This document shows positions 1 to 6,031 of a DNA stretch of 6,031 nt, piece by piece. This DNA comes from Planctomycetes bacterium UBA2386 (GTDB taxonomy: Bacteria > Planctomycetota > UBA1135 > UBA2386): assembly GCA_002343845.1 (NCBI GenBank), contig DDSQ01000095.1:1-6031 (forward strand), given 5' to 3'. Under the pieces are notes generated by a model. That model had not been told where the DNA came from, searched no databases, and worked only from the letters and a program-made list of their open reading frames with translations. Position 1 is the first letter of the stretch. The number at the start of each line of letters is the position of its first letter. Both the position numbers and the translations under genes were made by a program.

Positions 1-413
1 CCCGAACCGGTCGGTCCGGTCACCAGCACGAGTCCCCGCGGCTTCGCCGCGAGGTCGATGCAGATCTGCGGCAGGCCGAGTTTCCGGGCGTCCGGAATCT
101 GGTCGGAGATCACGCGCACGACGAGGCCAACCGCGCCGCGCTGGTGGAGCGCGTTCACGCGGAAGCGCGCCAGGTCCTTCACCGCGTAGGAGAAGTCGAT
201 GTCCTTCTCGTTCGCGAAGCGCTCCCACTGCTCCGGGCTCATCAGCTGGCGGGCCAGGTCGGAGGTCTGTTCTGGCAGCAGCTTGCCGTGCTCCTCCTGC
301 GGCCGGACCTCACCGTCGATGCGAAAACCGGGGGCGCTGCCTGCTTTCACGTGCAGGTCGGAGGCGCCCATCTTCACGAGGGATTGCAGGAGATCGTCGA
401 TGCGCAGAGTCAT
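1..413 (-). CDS. pilT: Type IV pilus retraction ATPase PilT, N-terminal part (cut by window edge)
   Basis: The first 137 codons of a PilT/PilU-family secretion ATPase are present, and the rest lies beyond the left edge. PilT is the cytoplasmic hexameric motor that depolymerises type IV pilin and drives twitching motility. Reading from the ATG at 413, the protein opens with MTLRIDDLLQSLVKMGASDL and continues HVKAGSAPGFRIDGEV, the typical family N-terminal domain. It then shows FRVNALHQRGAVGLVVRVI and finally GLVLVTGPTGS, which is the start of Walker A at residues 133-137. In known PilT proteins Walker A lies at about this distance from the start, which supports the ATG chosen. No Shine-Dalgarno is visible upstream of it. 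The gene diverges from ppk1. PilT is preferred over PilU or a GspE-type ATPase because of the short N-terminal domain, but PilU cannot be excluded without the C-terminal half. Confidence 0.93.
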   Translation of the reverse strand, partial: MTLRIDDLLQSLVKMGASDLHVKAGSAPGFRIDGEVRPQEEHGKLLPEQTSDLARQLMSPEQWERFANEKDIDFSYAVKDLARFRVNALHQRGAVGLVVRVISDQIPDARKLGLPQICIDLAAKPRGLVLVTGPTGS

Positions 414-622
414 GGCGTGTGGCGGTTGCGGTGCGCCGACTCCAGATCCCAACCCGGCTATCGAACGCGACTTGCATGTGCTTGACCCCGCCGCGTGGAC
501 GCTGGGTCCACCTTGGGACCGGTCCGGTCCCACCGGCGCTCGCAGGAAGGTGCGGCGGTCCGGTGGCCGCCGTCGCCGAGGGGCGCTCGAATGGCCCGCC
601 GCTTTCCCCCCGCGCCCGGCCG
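414..622. promoter_or_regulatory. Divergent pilT-ppk1 control region
   Basis: About 210 bp separate the pilT start (- strand) from the preferred ppk1 start (+ strand), so promoters for both genes should lie here. A TTGACC word at 482-487 resembles a -35 box for ppk1, but no convincing -10 follows at the usual spacing, so I do not call a promoter. The region holds a GGTCC/GGACC inverted-repeat cluster (495-532), a possible 6-bp hairpin with arms 553-558 and 567-572, and a short reading frame at 591-626; the repeat cluster and the short frame are listed separately. The ppk1 frame stays open back to a GTG at 419. The part before 623 reads as low-complexity Arg/Gly/Pro with no family similarity, so I treat it as non-coding. 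Confidence 0.6.
495..532. repeat. GGTCC/GGACC inverted-repeat cluster with a 19-bp palindrome
   Basis: Positions 514-532 read TGGGACCGGTCCGGTCCCA. This is a perfect 9-bp inverted repeat around a single central T. Just upstream, GTGGAC (495-500) pairs with GTCCAC (506-511) across a 5-nt spacer. GGTCC at 505-509 can pair instead with GGACC at 516-520, so the pairings exclude one another. A one-base spacer suits a dimeric-protein operator better than an RNA hairpin loop. It sits about 90 bp before ppk1 and about 100 bp before pilT, where an operator could act on either gene. No regulator gene is visible in the window, and there is no T-run to suggest a terminator. Confidence 0.5.
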
Positions 623-626
623 ATGA
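591..626 (+). CDS. Possible 11-codon leader peptide overlapping the ppk1 start
   Basis: A short frame reads MARRFPPAPGR and ends with TGA at 624-626. It is preceded by GAGGGG at 578-583, whose GAGG core stands 9 nt from the ATG. That is the best Shine-Dalgarno in the region, and ppk1 itself has none. The TGA overlaps the ppk1 ATG as ATGA (623-626), the usual form of translational coupling, so ribosomes finishing this peptide could restart on ppk1. The Phe-Pro-Pro-Ala-Pro stretch might slow ribosomes, as proline runs can do, but this is inference. The frame is very short and could arise by chance in GC-rich DNA. If ppk1 really starts at the upstream GTG at 563, this frame would have no meaning. 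Confidence 0.3.
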   Translation: MARRFPPAPGR

Positions 627-2989
627 GTGACCTGCAACTGCAACCGATGCGCTCGCCCGACGACAACCTCGTGCGGCAGCACCGCCTGCCGGACCCTGCC
701 CAACCGCCGAACGGCGGCGGGCTGACGGGCGAAGTCCAACCAGCGGCCGCCCTGCCCGCGGCCAGCCCCACGACCGGTCCCGTCGCTCCGACCACCCCCC
801 CGGCCGCGCCACCGACCCCGGTATCGGGGCTGATCGTCTCGCCGCAGACGCCGATCGCCTCGCTCGACCGCGCGACGCTGTTCGTCAACCGTGAGCAGTC
901 GTGGCTCGGCTTCAACCGCCGCGTGCTCGAGGAGGCCGAGGATCCGACGAACCCGCTGCTCGAGCGCGTGAAGTTCCTCGCCATCGCCAGCACGAACCTC
1001 GACGAGTTCTTCGAGATCCGCGTCGCCGGCGTGATGGAACTGGTCGAGGCGGGACTGCAGGGCGAGAACCCCGACGGCATCAAGCCGGCGGAAGAACTCG
1101 ACCGCGTGCGCGCCGATGCGCATTCGTTCACGACCGCGATGCACCGCATCTGGCGCGAGCAGCTCCTGCCCGAGCTGGCGAAAGCCGGCGTCGGCTTCCG
1201 CGCCGTGCGTCAGCTCGGACCAGCACAGCAGAAGTGGGTCGACGCGTACTTCGCCAAGCAGATCTACCCGATCCTGACACCGCTCGCGGTCGATCCGGCG
1301 CACCCGTTCCCGGTGCTGCTGAACAAGTCGCTGAACCTGGTGGTGCTGCTGCAGGATCCCAAGCAGGCGCGTCGAACGCACCGCATGGCGGTCGTGCAGG
1401 TGCCCCGGTCGCTGCCGCGCATCCTGGTCGTTCCCGACGCCGACGGCCCGCGCAGCTACGTGTTCACGGCCGACGTCGTGCAGGCGAACCTGCGCGACCT
1501 GTTCCCGGGGCTCGAGGTCGTGCACGCGTCGACGTTCCGCGTCACGCGCGACAGCAACCTCGAAGTCGACGACGTGCATGCGACCGACCTGCTGAGTTCG
1601 ATCGAGAAGGAGCTGGTGAAGCGGCGCCGCGGCGAACCGGTGCGGCTCGAGATCGACGCCAGCGCGCATCCCGACGTGCTCGAGCGCTTCCAGAAGGCGT
1701 TCGGCCTCGATCCCGAGGACATCTACTTCTGCGACGGTCCGGTCAACCTCGGTCGCATCCTGGAGCTGCACCAGATGGTCGAGCAGCCCGAGCTCAAGGA
1801 CCCGCCGGCATCGCCGCGGCGCCAGTGGAGCTGGGCCACCGCCGACGACATGTTCGGCGATCTGCGCGACGGCGACATCCTGCTGCACCACCCGTACGAG
1901 TCGTTCTCGACCGTCGAGGACTTCGTGCGCCTCGCGGCGCGCGATCCGAAGGTGCTCGCGATCAAGCAGACGATCTACCGGGCCGGCAGCAAGAACCTGA
2001 TGGTCGAGGCGCTGATCGAAGCCGCGCAGCAGAAGAAGCAGGTGACGGTCGTCGTCGAGCTGAAGGCTCGCTTCGACGAAGAAGCGAACATCCACTGGGC
2101 TCGGCGGATGGAGCAGGCCGGCGTGCACGTCGTCTACGGCATCGTCGGCATGAAGACGCACGCGAAGGTGACGCTCGTCGTGCGCCGCGAGGACGACGGC
2201 AGCCTGCGCCGCTACTGCCACCTCGGCACCGGCAACTACAACCCGGCGACCGCGCGCCTCTACACCGACATCGGCATCCTGACCGCCCGCGCCGATCTCG
2301 GCGCCGAGGTTGCCGAGACGTTCAACGTCATCACCGGCTACTCGCGCGCGCCGCAGATGGAGCACCTGCTCGTCGCGCCGTTCACGCTGCGCGATCGACT
2401 GCTGCTGCTGATCAAGAACGAGGTCGACGCGAAGAAGGCCGGCCGCCCCGCGGCGATCAAGGCCAAGCTCAACAACCTCGCCGATGCGCAGGTCATCATC
2501 GCCCTCTACGAGGCGTCGCGCGCCGGCGTCAAGGTGCAGCTCTGCGTGCGCAGCGTCTGCTGCTTGCGACCCGGTGTGCCCGGCCTCTCGGAGAACATCA
2601 CGGTCAACGCGATCGTCGACCGCTACCTCGAGCACAGCCGCGTCTACTACTTCGAGAACGGCGGCAATCCGCTGGTCTACCTGTCGTCGGCCGACTGGAT
2701 GGCACGCAACCTCGACCGCCGCGTCGAAGTCGCCGCGCCGATTCTCGATCCCGAGTTGAAGAAGCGCGTCGTCGACGAAGTGCTCGGCATGACGCTCGCC
2801 GACAACGTCAAGGCACGCCGGATCCTGCCGAACGGGCAATCGGAGCGCATCGTGCGCGCCGACGGCGAACTGCCGCTGCGCAGCCAGCAGGCGCTGCTCG
2901 AGATGACGCTGAAGCAGCCCGAGTCGACGCCGGAGGGCGGCGTCTCCGAGCCGCAGAAGCGGCGCAAGAACAAGAAGCGGAAGCGCTAG
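623..2989 (+). CDS. ppk1: Polyphosphate kinase 1 (PPK1)
   Basis: This enzyme reversibly transfers the gamma-phosphate of ATP to inorganic polyphosphate, storing phosphate and energy. From the ATG at 623 the protein has 788 residues, against 688 in E. coli. The conserved fold begins near residue 86 (LFVNREQSWLGFNRRV). Asn125 in TNLDEFF corresponds to the nucleotide-contacting Asn45 of E. coli. DPAHPFPVLLNKSLNL spans about 224-239. Arg453 (IYRAG) and Arg483 (KARFDEE) match Arg375 and Arg405. His513 in KTHAK is the phosphorylated histidine, and His671 in RYLEHSRVY is the second catalytic histidine. The first 85 residues are proline-rich and unconserved, with 16 prolines between 23 and 77, and the last ten residues include nine Lys/Arg. 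I chose 623 because it overlaps a leader-like frame as ATGA and everything before it is low complexity. GTG 563, which lies 12 nt after AGGAAGG, and GTG 419 are in-frame alternatives. No exopolyphosphatase or phosphate-uptake gene is adjacent. Confidence 0.97.
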   Translation: MSDLQLQPMRSPDDNLVRQHRLPDPAQPPNGGGLTGEVQPAAALPAASPTTGPVAPTTPPAAPPTPVSGLIVSPQTPIASLDRATLFVNREQSWLGFNRRVLEEAEDPTNPLLERVKFLAIASTNLDEFFEIRVAGVMELVEAGLQGENPDGIKPAEELDRVRADAHSFTTAMHRIWREQLLPELAKAGVGFRAVRQLGPAQQKWVDAYFAKQIYPILTPLAVDPAHPFPVLLNKSLNLVVLLQDPKQARRTHRMAVVQVPRSLPRILVVPDADGPRSYVFTADVVQANLRDLFPGLEVVHASTFRVTRDSNLEVDDVHATDLLSSIEKELVKRRRGEPVRLEIDASAHPDVLERFQKAFGLDPEDIYFCDGPVNLGRILELHQMVEQPELKDPPASPRRQWSWATADDMFGDLRDGDILLHHPYESFSTVEDFVRLAARDPKVLAIKQTIYRAGSKNLMVEALIEAAQQKKQVTVVVELKARFDEEANIHWARRMEQAGVHVVYGIVGMKTHAKVTLVVRREDDGSLRRYCHLGTGNYNPATARLYTDIGILTARADLGAEVAETFNVITGYSRAPQMEHLLVAPFTLRDRLLLLIKNEVDAKKAGRPAAIKAKLNNLADAQVIIALYEASRAGVKVQLCVRSVCCLRPGVPGLSENITVNAIVDRYLEHSRVYYFENGGNPLVYLSSADWMARNLDRRVEVAAPILDPELKKRVVDEVLGMTLADNVKARRILPNGQSERIVRADGELPLRSQQALLEMTLKQPESTPEGGVSEPQKRRKNKKRKR

Positions 2990-3870
2990 CCGGACGCCGC
3001 GCCGCTCCGGCGCGAGGCGAACAGCAGACTGCCGACGATCGCCGCCATGCCGATCCAGCCCCAGCTGTCCGGCCAGACGCCGAACGCGATCGCGCTGAAC
3101 AGGGTCGCGAACGCGACTTGCAGATAGCCCACCGCGGTCGCGCGACCGGCGGCCTCGCGCGCGAGACCCTTCGTCAAGGCGACCTGCGCGATCTGCGTCG
3201 CGACACCGATGCCGACGACGCAGGCCCAGCCGCGCGCATCCGGCCAGGTCCACACGGGCAGCGCGAACGGCGTCGCGACCGGGATGGTGACCAGCGGCAA
3301 CCAGAACACGACGACGAGCGGGTCTTCGCTGCGGCCGAGCCGCCGCACGGTGACGTAGGCGATCGCCGAGAGGATCGCGCCGAGCAGCGCCACGAACGCG
3401 AACACCCACGAGCCGCTGGCGCCCGTGGCGCCGCCGAACAGCCAGGTCGGCTGCGCGATCATCACCACGCCCGCGAATGCGACGGCCAGCGATGCGAGCA
3501 CACGGCCGTGCAGTTGCTCGCGCAGGAACCACGCGGCGAACACCGCCGTGAACAGCGGCGCCGTCTGGTGGATCACCGTCGCCTCGGCGAGCGGCAGGTT
3601 CACCACGGCCTGGTAGAAGCAGATCATCGCCAGGCTGCCGACGAACCCACGCACCAGCAGCAGGCGCGAACCCAACGGCGAACGCCGGACGCGCCACAGC
3701 ACCACGGAGGCGATCGCCAGCGTGACGACGCCCCGCAGGAACACGATCTGCATCGTCGGCAGGTCGCGGCTCGCGAGCTTCACCAGCAGACCCATGACGG
3801 CGAACCAGAACGCCGCCTGGACCATGCAGCCGATCCCGTTGGCGCGCTCGACCGCAGGCGCCGCCGTCAC
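2986..3870 (-). CDS. EamA/DMT-family inner-membrane transporter (10 TM)
   Basis: This is a 294-residue drug/metabolite transporter superfamily permease with two EamA repeats, about residues 12-141 and 155-288, each giving five hydrophobic helices. The first repeat has the family pattern around 92-118 (LPLAEATVIHQTAPLF, then FLREQL). The second has SAIAYVTVRRL and then AVGYLQVAFATLFSAIAFG. Members export or import small metabolites such as amino acids, and the substrate cannot be assigned here. The second repeat reads FGVWPD where many relatives have a glutamate after FG. The GTG start at 3870 overlaps the stop of the upstream lipoprotein gene as GTGA, so translation is probably coupled. An ATG at 3825 (residue 16) is possible but would trim the first helix. 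Its TAG stop shares the CTAG at 2986-2989 with the ppk1 stop on the other strand. Confidence 0.92.
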   Translation of the reverse strand: MTAAPAVERANGIGCMVQAAFWFAVMGLLVKLASRDLPTMQIVFLRGVVTLAIASVVLWRVRRSPLGSRLLLVRGFVGSLAMICFYQAVVNLPLAEATVIHQTAPLFTAVFAAWFLREQLHGRVLASLAVAFAGVVMIAQPTWLFGGATGASGSWVFAFVALLGAILSAIAYVTVRRLGRSEDPLVVVFWLPLVTIPVATPFALPVWTWPDARGWACVVGIGVATQIAQVALTKGLAREAAGRATAVGYLQVAFATLFSAIAFGVWPDSWGWIGMAAIVGSLLFASRRSGAASG

Positions 3871-4829
3871 GGGCGCTTCGAACCGAGGGCCGCCTTGAAG
3901 CCCGTGGCCCTCGCCGGCGCCAGCGCATCGCCGGCCGTACTCACGAGCACGACCTCGGCGGGACCGGCGACGGCGGCGCGCAGCTGTTCGGCCGCGGCGC
4001 GGCCGAGCACGTCCTGGTCAGCGCCGACGCAGCAGGTGGCTCCCGGCCGCAGCTGTGGGTCGAGCGCGATCAGCGCGACCCGTTGTTCGTCGGCGCGAGC
4101 GCGGACCGCGGCCAACGCGGCCGGGTCGTCGAGGCTCACGACGATCGCGCGGCAGCCGAGGTCGAGCAGTTCGCCGACCCCGCGTGCCAGCGCGGCCGCG
4201 TCGCCTGCGGCATCGCGCACCTGCAGGTGCAGTTGCGTGTAGCGGCCGGCTGCCGCCAGCACTTCCCGTTCGCAGCGCAGGTGCCACGGCTTGCCGTCGC
4301 CACGAACGAACCCCACCGGATACGCGACGTCGATCGCTGGGCGAGGGTCCAGCTCCGCCGCATGCTGGCTGCGCAACATCGCCACGACGACATCCCCGGG
4401 GCCGACGCGCGTCGTCGGTGCTGGCTCGAGGCCGGTGTAGCAACGGGTGCCGAGGGGAATCCGCGTGGGCAGCGCGATTCCGGCGATGTGCAGCAACGCG
4501 AGATCGACCGCCACCGCAGCACCGGTCTCGTCGACGACGCGCACTTCGCGGTCCATCTTCTCCGTGACCTCCGGCGGGGCGTCGATCGTGACGCGCAGCA
4601 CATGCTCGGCGGTGGCGGCCGGCGACGTCGCCTCGATGGCGGCAAGGCTGGCGGCGGCGTCGAGCGCCACGACGACTTTGCCTCCGCTCGCCGCGCGCAA
4701 CGCCTGGCGATCGGCCGGCAGCGTCCGTTCGGCGACGACACGAACCCTGCCGGCGTCGTCGACCGGCTGGGCGTCGCCTCCGCACGCGGCCAAGAGCAGC
4801 AACGCGGAGGGGACCACTCGCTCGAACAT
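3867..4829 (-). CDS. Lipoprotein with a one-lobe (truncated) periplasmic-binding-like domain
   Basis: The predicted protein has 320 residues. A short signal peptide ends in a lipobox, LLLAAC, with Cys16 as the lipidated residue, so the mature protein should be anchored in an envelope membrane. Residues about 20-165 match no family I know. From about 167 the sequence follows the first lobe of sugar-type periplasmic binding proteins: VGFVRGDGKPWHLRCEREV, then LHLQVRDAAGDAAALARGV, then AIVVSLDDPAALAAV, VALIALDPQL, CCVGADQDVLGRAAAEQL and ARATGFKAAL. It then stops at SKRP, where a complete protein would continue with a second lobe of roughly 120 residues. The gene overlaps the downstream EamA transporter as GTGA, and no ABC permease or ATPase is nearby. 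The ATG at 4829 has no Shine-Dalgarno. An in-frame GTG at 4880 would overlap the upstream stop as GTGA and add 17 residues with extra positive charge. Function unknown. Confidence 0.85.
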   Translation of the reverse strand: MFERVVPSALLLLAACGGDAQPVDDAGRVRVVAERTLPADRQALRAASGGKVVVALDAAASLAAIEATSPAATAEHVLRVTIDAPPEVTEKMDREVRVVDETGAAVAVDLALLHIAGIALPTRIPLGTRCYTGLEPAPTTRVGPGDVVVAMLRSQHAAELDPRPAIDVAYPVGFVRGDGKPWHLRCEREVLAAAGRYTQLHLQVRDAAGDAAALARGVGELLDLGCRAIVVSLDDPAALAAVRARADEQRVALIALDPQLRPGATCCVGADQDVLGRAAAEQLRAAVAGPAEVVLVSTAGDALAPARATGFKAALGSKRP

Positions 4830-4876
4830 CCCGGCGATGATGCAGTGCCGCGGCGACGCGCGCCAGTTCGCGGCGT

Positions 4877-5899
4877 TCACGCGGTCGCGGCGACGCCGAG
4901 TCGGGCGCGGAGCACGGCGACGACGCGCTCCGGCGGCAAGCGACTCGCACACAACGTGCGCGTGATCTGGCCGTACTCCTGGGGGCTCGGCACGCCGAAG
5001 TACAGCTCCGGGATCGGGTCGGTCGGCGGATCGGCGTTCCACGACGCGCCATCGTGCGTCGGCTCGAGCGCTGCCAGCGCGTTCGCGATCGGCCGCAGAT
5101 CGACGCGCGGCATCGGTTGGATCGTGACCAGTTCGAACCAGCTCTCGGTGCGGTCGTGGTAGCGATACCGGGTGCCGTCGGGATCCTGCTGCACGTGCAG
5201 CACGCGGAAGCCGCCGGCCAGCGTGTTGAGGGTCATGCGGTGGCGCGGACCGCGGCTCGTGATCACGGCAAGGCCGAGCCCGGCGTCGCGTCGACGTTCG
5301 ACGCCCCCACGCAGCCCGCCTTCGATCTCGGCCTGCACGCGCGCCATCTCCTCGGCGTACAGCGGCGCGAACTGACCCGGGTGGTCGAGCACCGCCGTCG
5401 CATGGTCGAGCAGCCACGCGTAGCGCCGCAGCGACAGCTCGTCGGCGTCGGTGATGCCGAAGAAGGCGCCGGCGATCGGCGACTCGGGCCGCGCCAGACC
5501 GGCGACGATGCGATCGATCGCAAAGCCTCGCCACGTCTGCCAGCAACCGAAGTCGCCGGTCGCGGCGGCGGCGAGCAGCAGTTCTTCGCGCGCGAACGCG
5601 ACCTCGGGACGCAGCACGGCGAGCAGCGACCCGAGACCATCGGTGTCGTAGTGGTCGTTGACCACGAACTCGGCGTCGCCGAGGAACGCGTCCTGCTCGG
5701 CCGCGGGCGCGCGCGCAAAGCGCAGCGCGATGCCGGTGCTCAGATCGGCGCGCCACTGGGGCGGGGTGCGGTTGCCCGGCCAGTGCGAGAGGTTCGGCCC
5801 CGAAGGCGTCATGCCATCGACCGAGAGGTGGGGCGCCGCGAGCCCGTTCTTGCCGGCGAATCCGAGCTGCAAGCGGGCGGCGGGACCGGGTCCGTTCAT
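4877..5899 (-). CDS. Unknown-function protein with a DHH-like NDHYDTDG motif (possibly DUF6687-type)
   Basis: The predicted protein is 340 residues and soluble, with no signal peptide or membrane segment. It shows LSVDG (25-29) and LSHWPGNRTP (37-46), then FVVNDHYDTDGLGS (78-91). This cluster resembles motif I of DHH phosphoesterases, in which Asp and His bind catalytic metal, but the later DHH signature is not evident. Further acidic clusters are ITDADELS (149-156) and LDHATAVLDHPG (164-175). The C-terminal part has GGFRVLHVQQDPDG and RYRYHDRTESWFEL (about 229-257). The arrangement recalls the uncharacterised family I remember as DUF6687; that is from memory and unconfirmed. The ATG at 5899 keeps the LSVDG segment, which an internal ATG (residue 30) would lose. 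It lacks a Shine-Dalgarno. It is the first visible gene of the - strand operon, 47 bp ahead of the lipoprotein ATG. Confidence 0.8.
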   Translation of the reverse strand: MNGPGPAARLQLGFAGKNGLAAPHLSVDGMTPSGPNLSHWPGNRTPPQWRADLSTGIALRFARAPAAEQDAFLGDAEFVVNDHYDTDGLGSLLAVLRPEVAFAREELLLAAAATGDFGCWQTWRGFAIDRIVAGLARPESPIAGAFFGITDADELSLRRYAWLLDHATAVLDHPGQFAPLYAEEMARVQAEIEGGLRGGVERRRDAGLGLAVITSRGPRHRMTLNTLAGGFRVLHVQQDPDGTRYRYHDRTESWFELVTIQPMPRVDLRPIANALAALEPTHDGASWNADPPTDPIPELYFGVPSPQEYGQITRTLCASRLPPERVVAVLRARLGVAATA

Positions 5900-6031
5900 G
5901 GCGTGGGTCTTGGGTGCGCGAACGCGCCGTCCTAGATCACGGTAGCAAGCGAGGCGGTGGCCAGCGCCCCGGCCGGTGACGGTCGGACCGCGCGAGTCGC
6001 CGCAACGACGAGAGCGAAGAGTGGCTTCGGC
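5900..6031 (-). other. Upstream stretch, possibly holding the tail of another - strand gene
   Basis: This 132-bp stretch at the window edge has no secure gene. On the - strand one frame is open from the edge and ends with TAG at 5934-5932, giving about 32 residues (PKPLFALVVAATRAVRPSPA and onward), mildly hydrophobic. It could be the C-terminus of a gene 32 bp upstream of the next one in the operon. A second - strand frame is open through to the ATG at 5899, so that gene could formally start further upstream, but the translation there is Arg-rich and unlike its core. A small inverted repeat (GCGCG-AA-CGCGC, 5916-5927) lies 16 bp before the ATG. No promoter is recognisable. Confidence 0.25.

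Noticed and set aside
462..476. A 15-base direct repeat (CGAACGCGACTTGCA) also found at 3108-3122
   Set aside because: One copy is between genes and the other is inside the transporter gene, and the flanks do not match. A single 15-mer repeat in 6 kb of GC-rich DNA can be chance.
544..552. AGGAAGG as a ribosome-binding site for a GTG at 550
   Set aside because: The GTG overlaps the purine run, leaving no spacing, and the frame gives only an Arg-rich peptide.
419..622. N-terminal extension of PPK1 back to the GTG at 419
   Set aside because: It would start inside the pilT promoter area, 6 bp from the divergent pilT start, and encodes unconserved Arg/Gly/Pro sequence. ATG 623 is a better start.
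458..3928. A very long open frame on the - strand, antisense to ppk1 and running under the transporter gene
   Set aside because: The translation is Arg/Ala/Val/Asp-rich low-complexity sequence with no family similarity, and it covers two clear genes in other frames. Such shadow frames are normal in GC-rich DNA.
901..4242. A long + strand frame overlapping ppk1 and continuing antisense to the - strand genes
   Set aside because: The product is almost entirely Arg, Ala, Gly, Pro and Asp with no recognisable domain. It is explained by GC bias in the overlapping real genes.
4877..5935. + strand open frames antisense to the DHH-like gene (for example 5054-5935)
   Set aside because: They mirror the codons of the - strand gene, are Arg-rich and show no domain; the - strand reading has coherent motifs.
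5900..6031. Resemblance of one - strand frame (GAGHRLACYRDLG) to the C-terminus of oligopeptide ABC-transporter ATPases
   Set aside because: The match is only a few residues, the frame has no stop before the next gene's ATG, and the expected cysteine pattern upstream is missing.

Overview
The window is very GC-rich and densely packed. It holds five protein genes: one cut by the left edge, one on the + strand, and a compact run of three on the - strand. I found no rRNA, tRNA, CRISPR array, transposase or insertion-sequence ends. The DNA looks chromosomal. It carries a type IV pilus gene, a classical polyphosphate kinase and an outer-membrane-type lipoprotein, which points to a Gram-negative-type bacterium. 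High GC, few Shine-Dalgarno sequences and an unusual lipoprotein would suit a planctomycete-like or other deep-branching lineage, but that placement is a weak inference.

Layout from left to right. (1) Positions 1-413, - strand: the first 137 codons of a pilT-type retraction ATPase, cut in the middle of Walker A. (2) Positions 414-622: a divergent control region between pilT and ppk1. It contains a cluster of GGTCC/GGACC words that forms a 19-bp palindrome, and an 11-codon reading frame with a GAGG Shine-Dalgarno whose stop overlaps the ppk1 start as ATGA. (3) Positions 623-2989, + strand: ppk1, complete, with both active-site histidines, a proline-rich N-terminal extension and a strongly basic C-terminal tail. 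(4) Positions 5899 to 2986, - strand: a probable three-gene operon. Its order is a protein of unknown function with a DHH-phosphoesterase-like NDHYDTDG motif, a lipoprotein ending in only the first lobe of a sugar-type periplasmic binding domain, and a 10-TM EamA/DMT transporter. (5) Positions 5900-6031: a short upstream stretch that may hold the tail of another - strand gene.

How the genes may work together. pilT and ppk1 are divergent and share about 210 bp, so joint control of twitching motility and polyphosphate synthesis is possible. The three - strand genes are tightly spaced, with a GTGA overlap at the transporter junction and a possible second GTGA at the lipoprotein. This suggests a co-expressed envelope unit (cytosolic enzyme-like protein, surface lipoprotein, inner-membrane permease) whose substrate cannot be read from the sequence. 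ppk1 and the transporter gene converge and share a CTAG in their stop codons, which leaves no room for a terminator between them.
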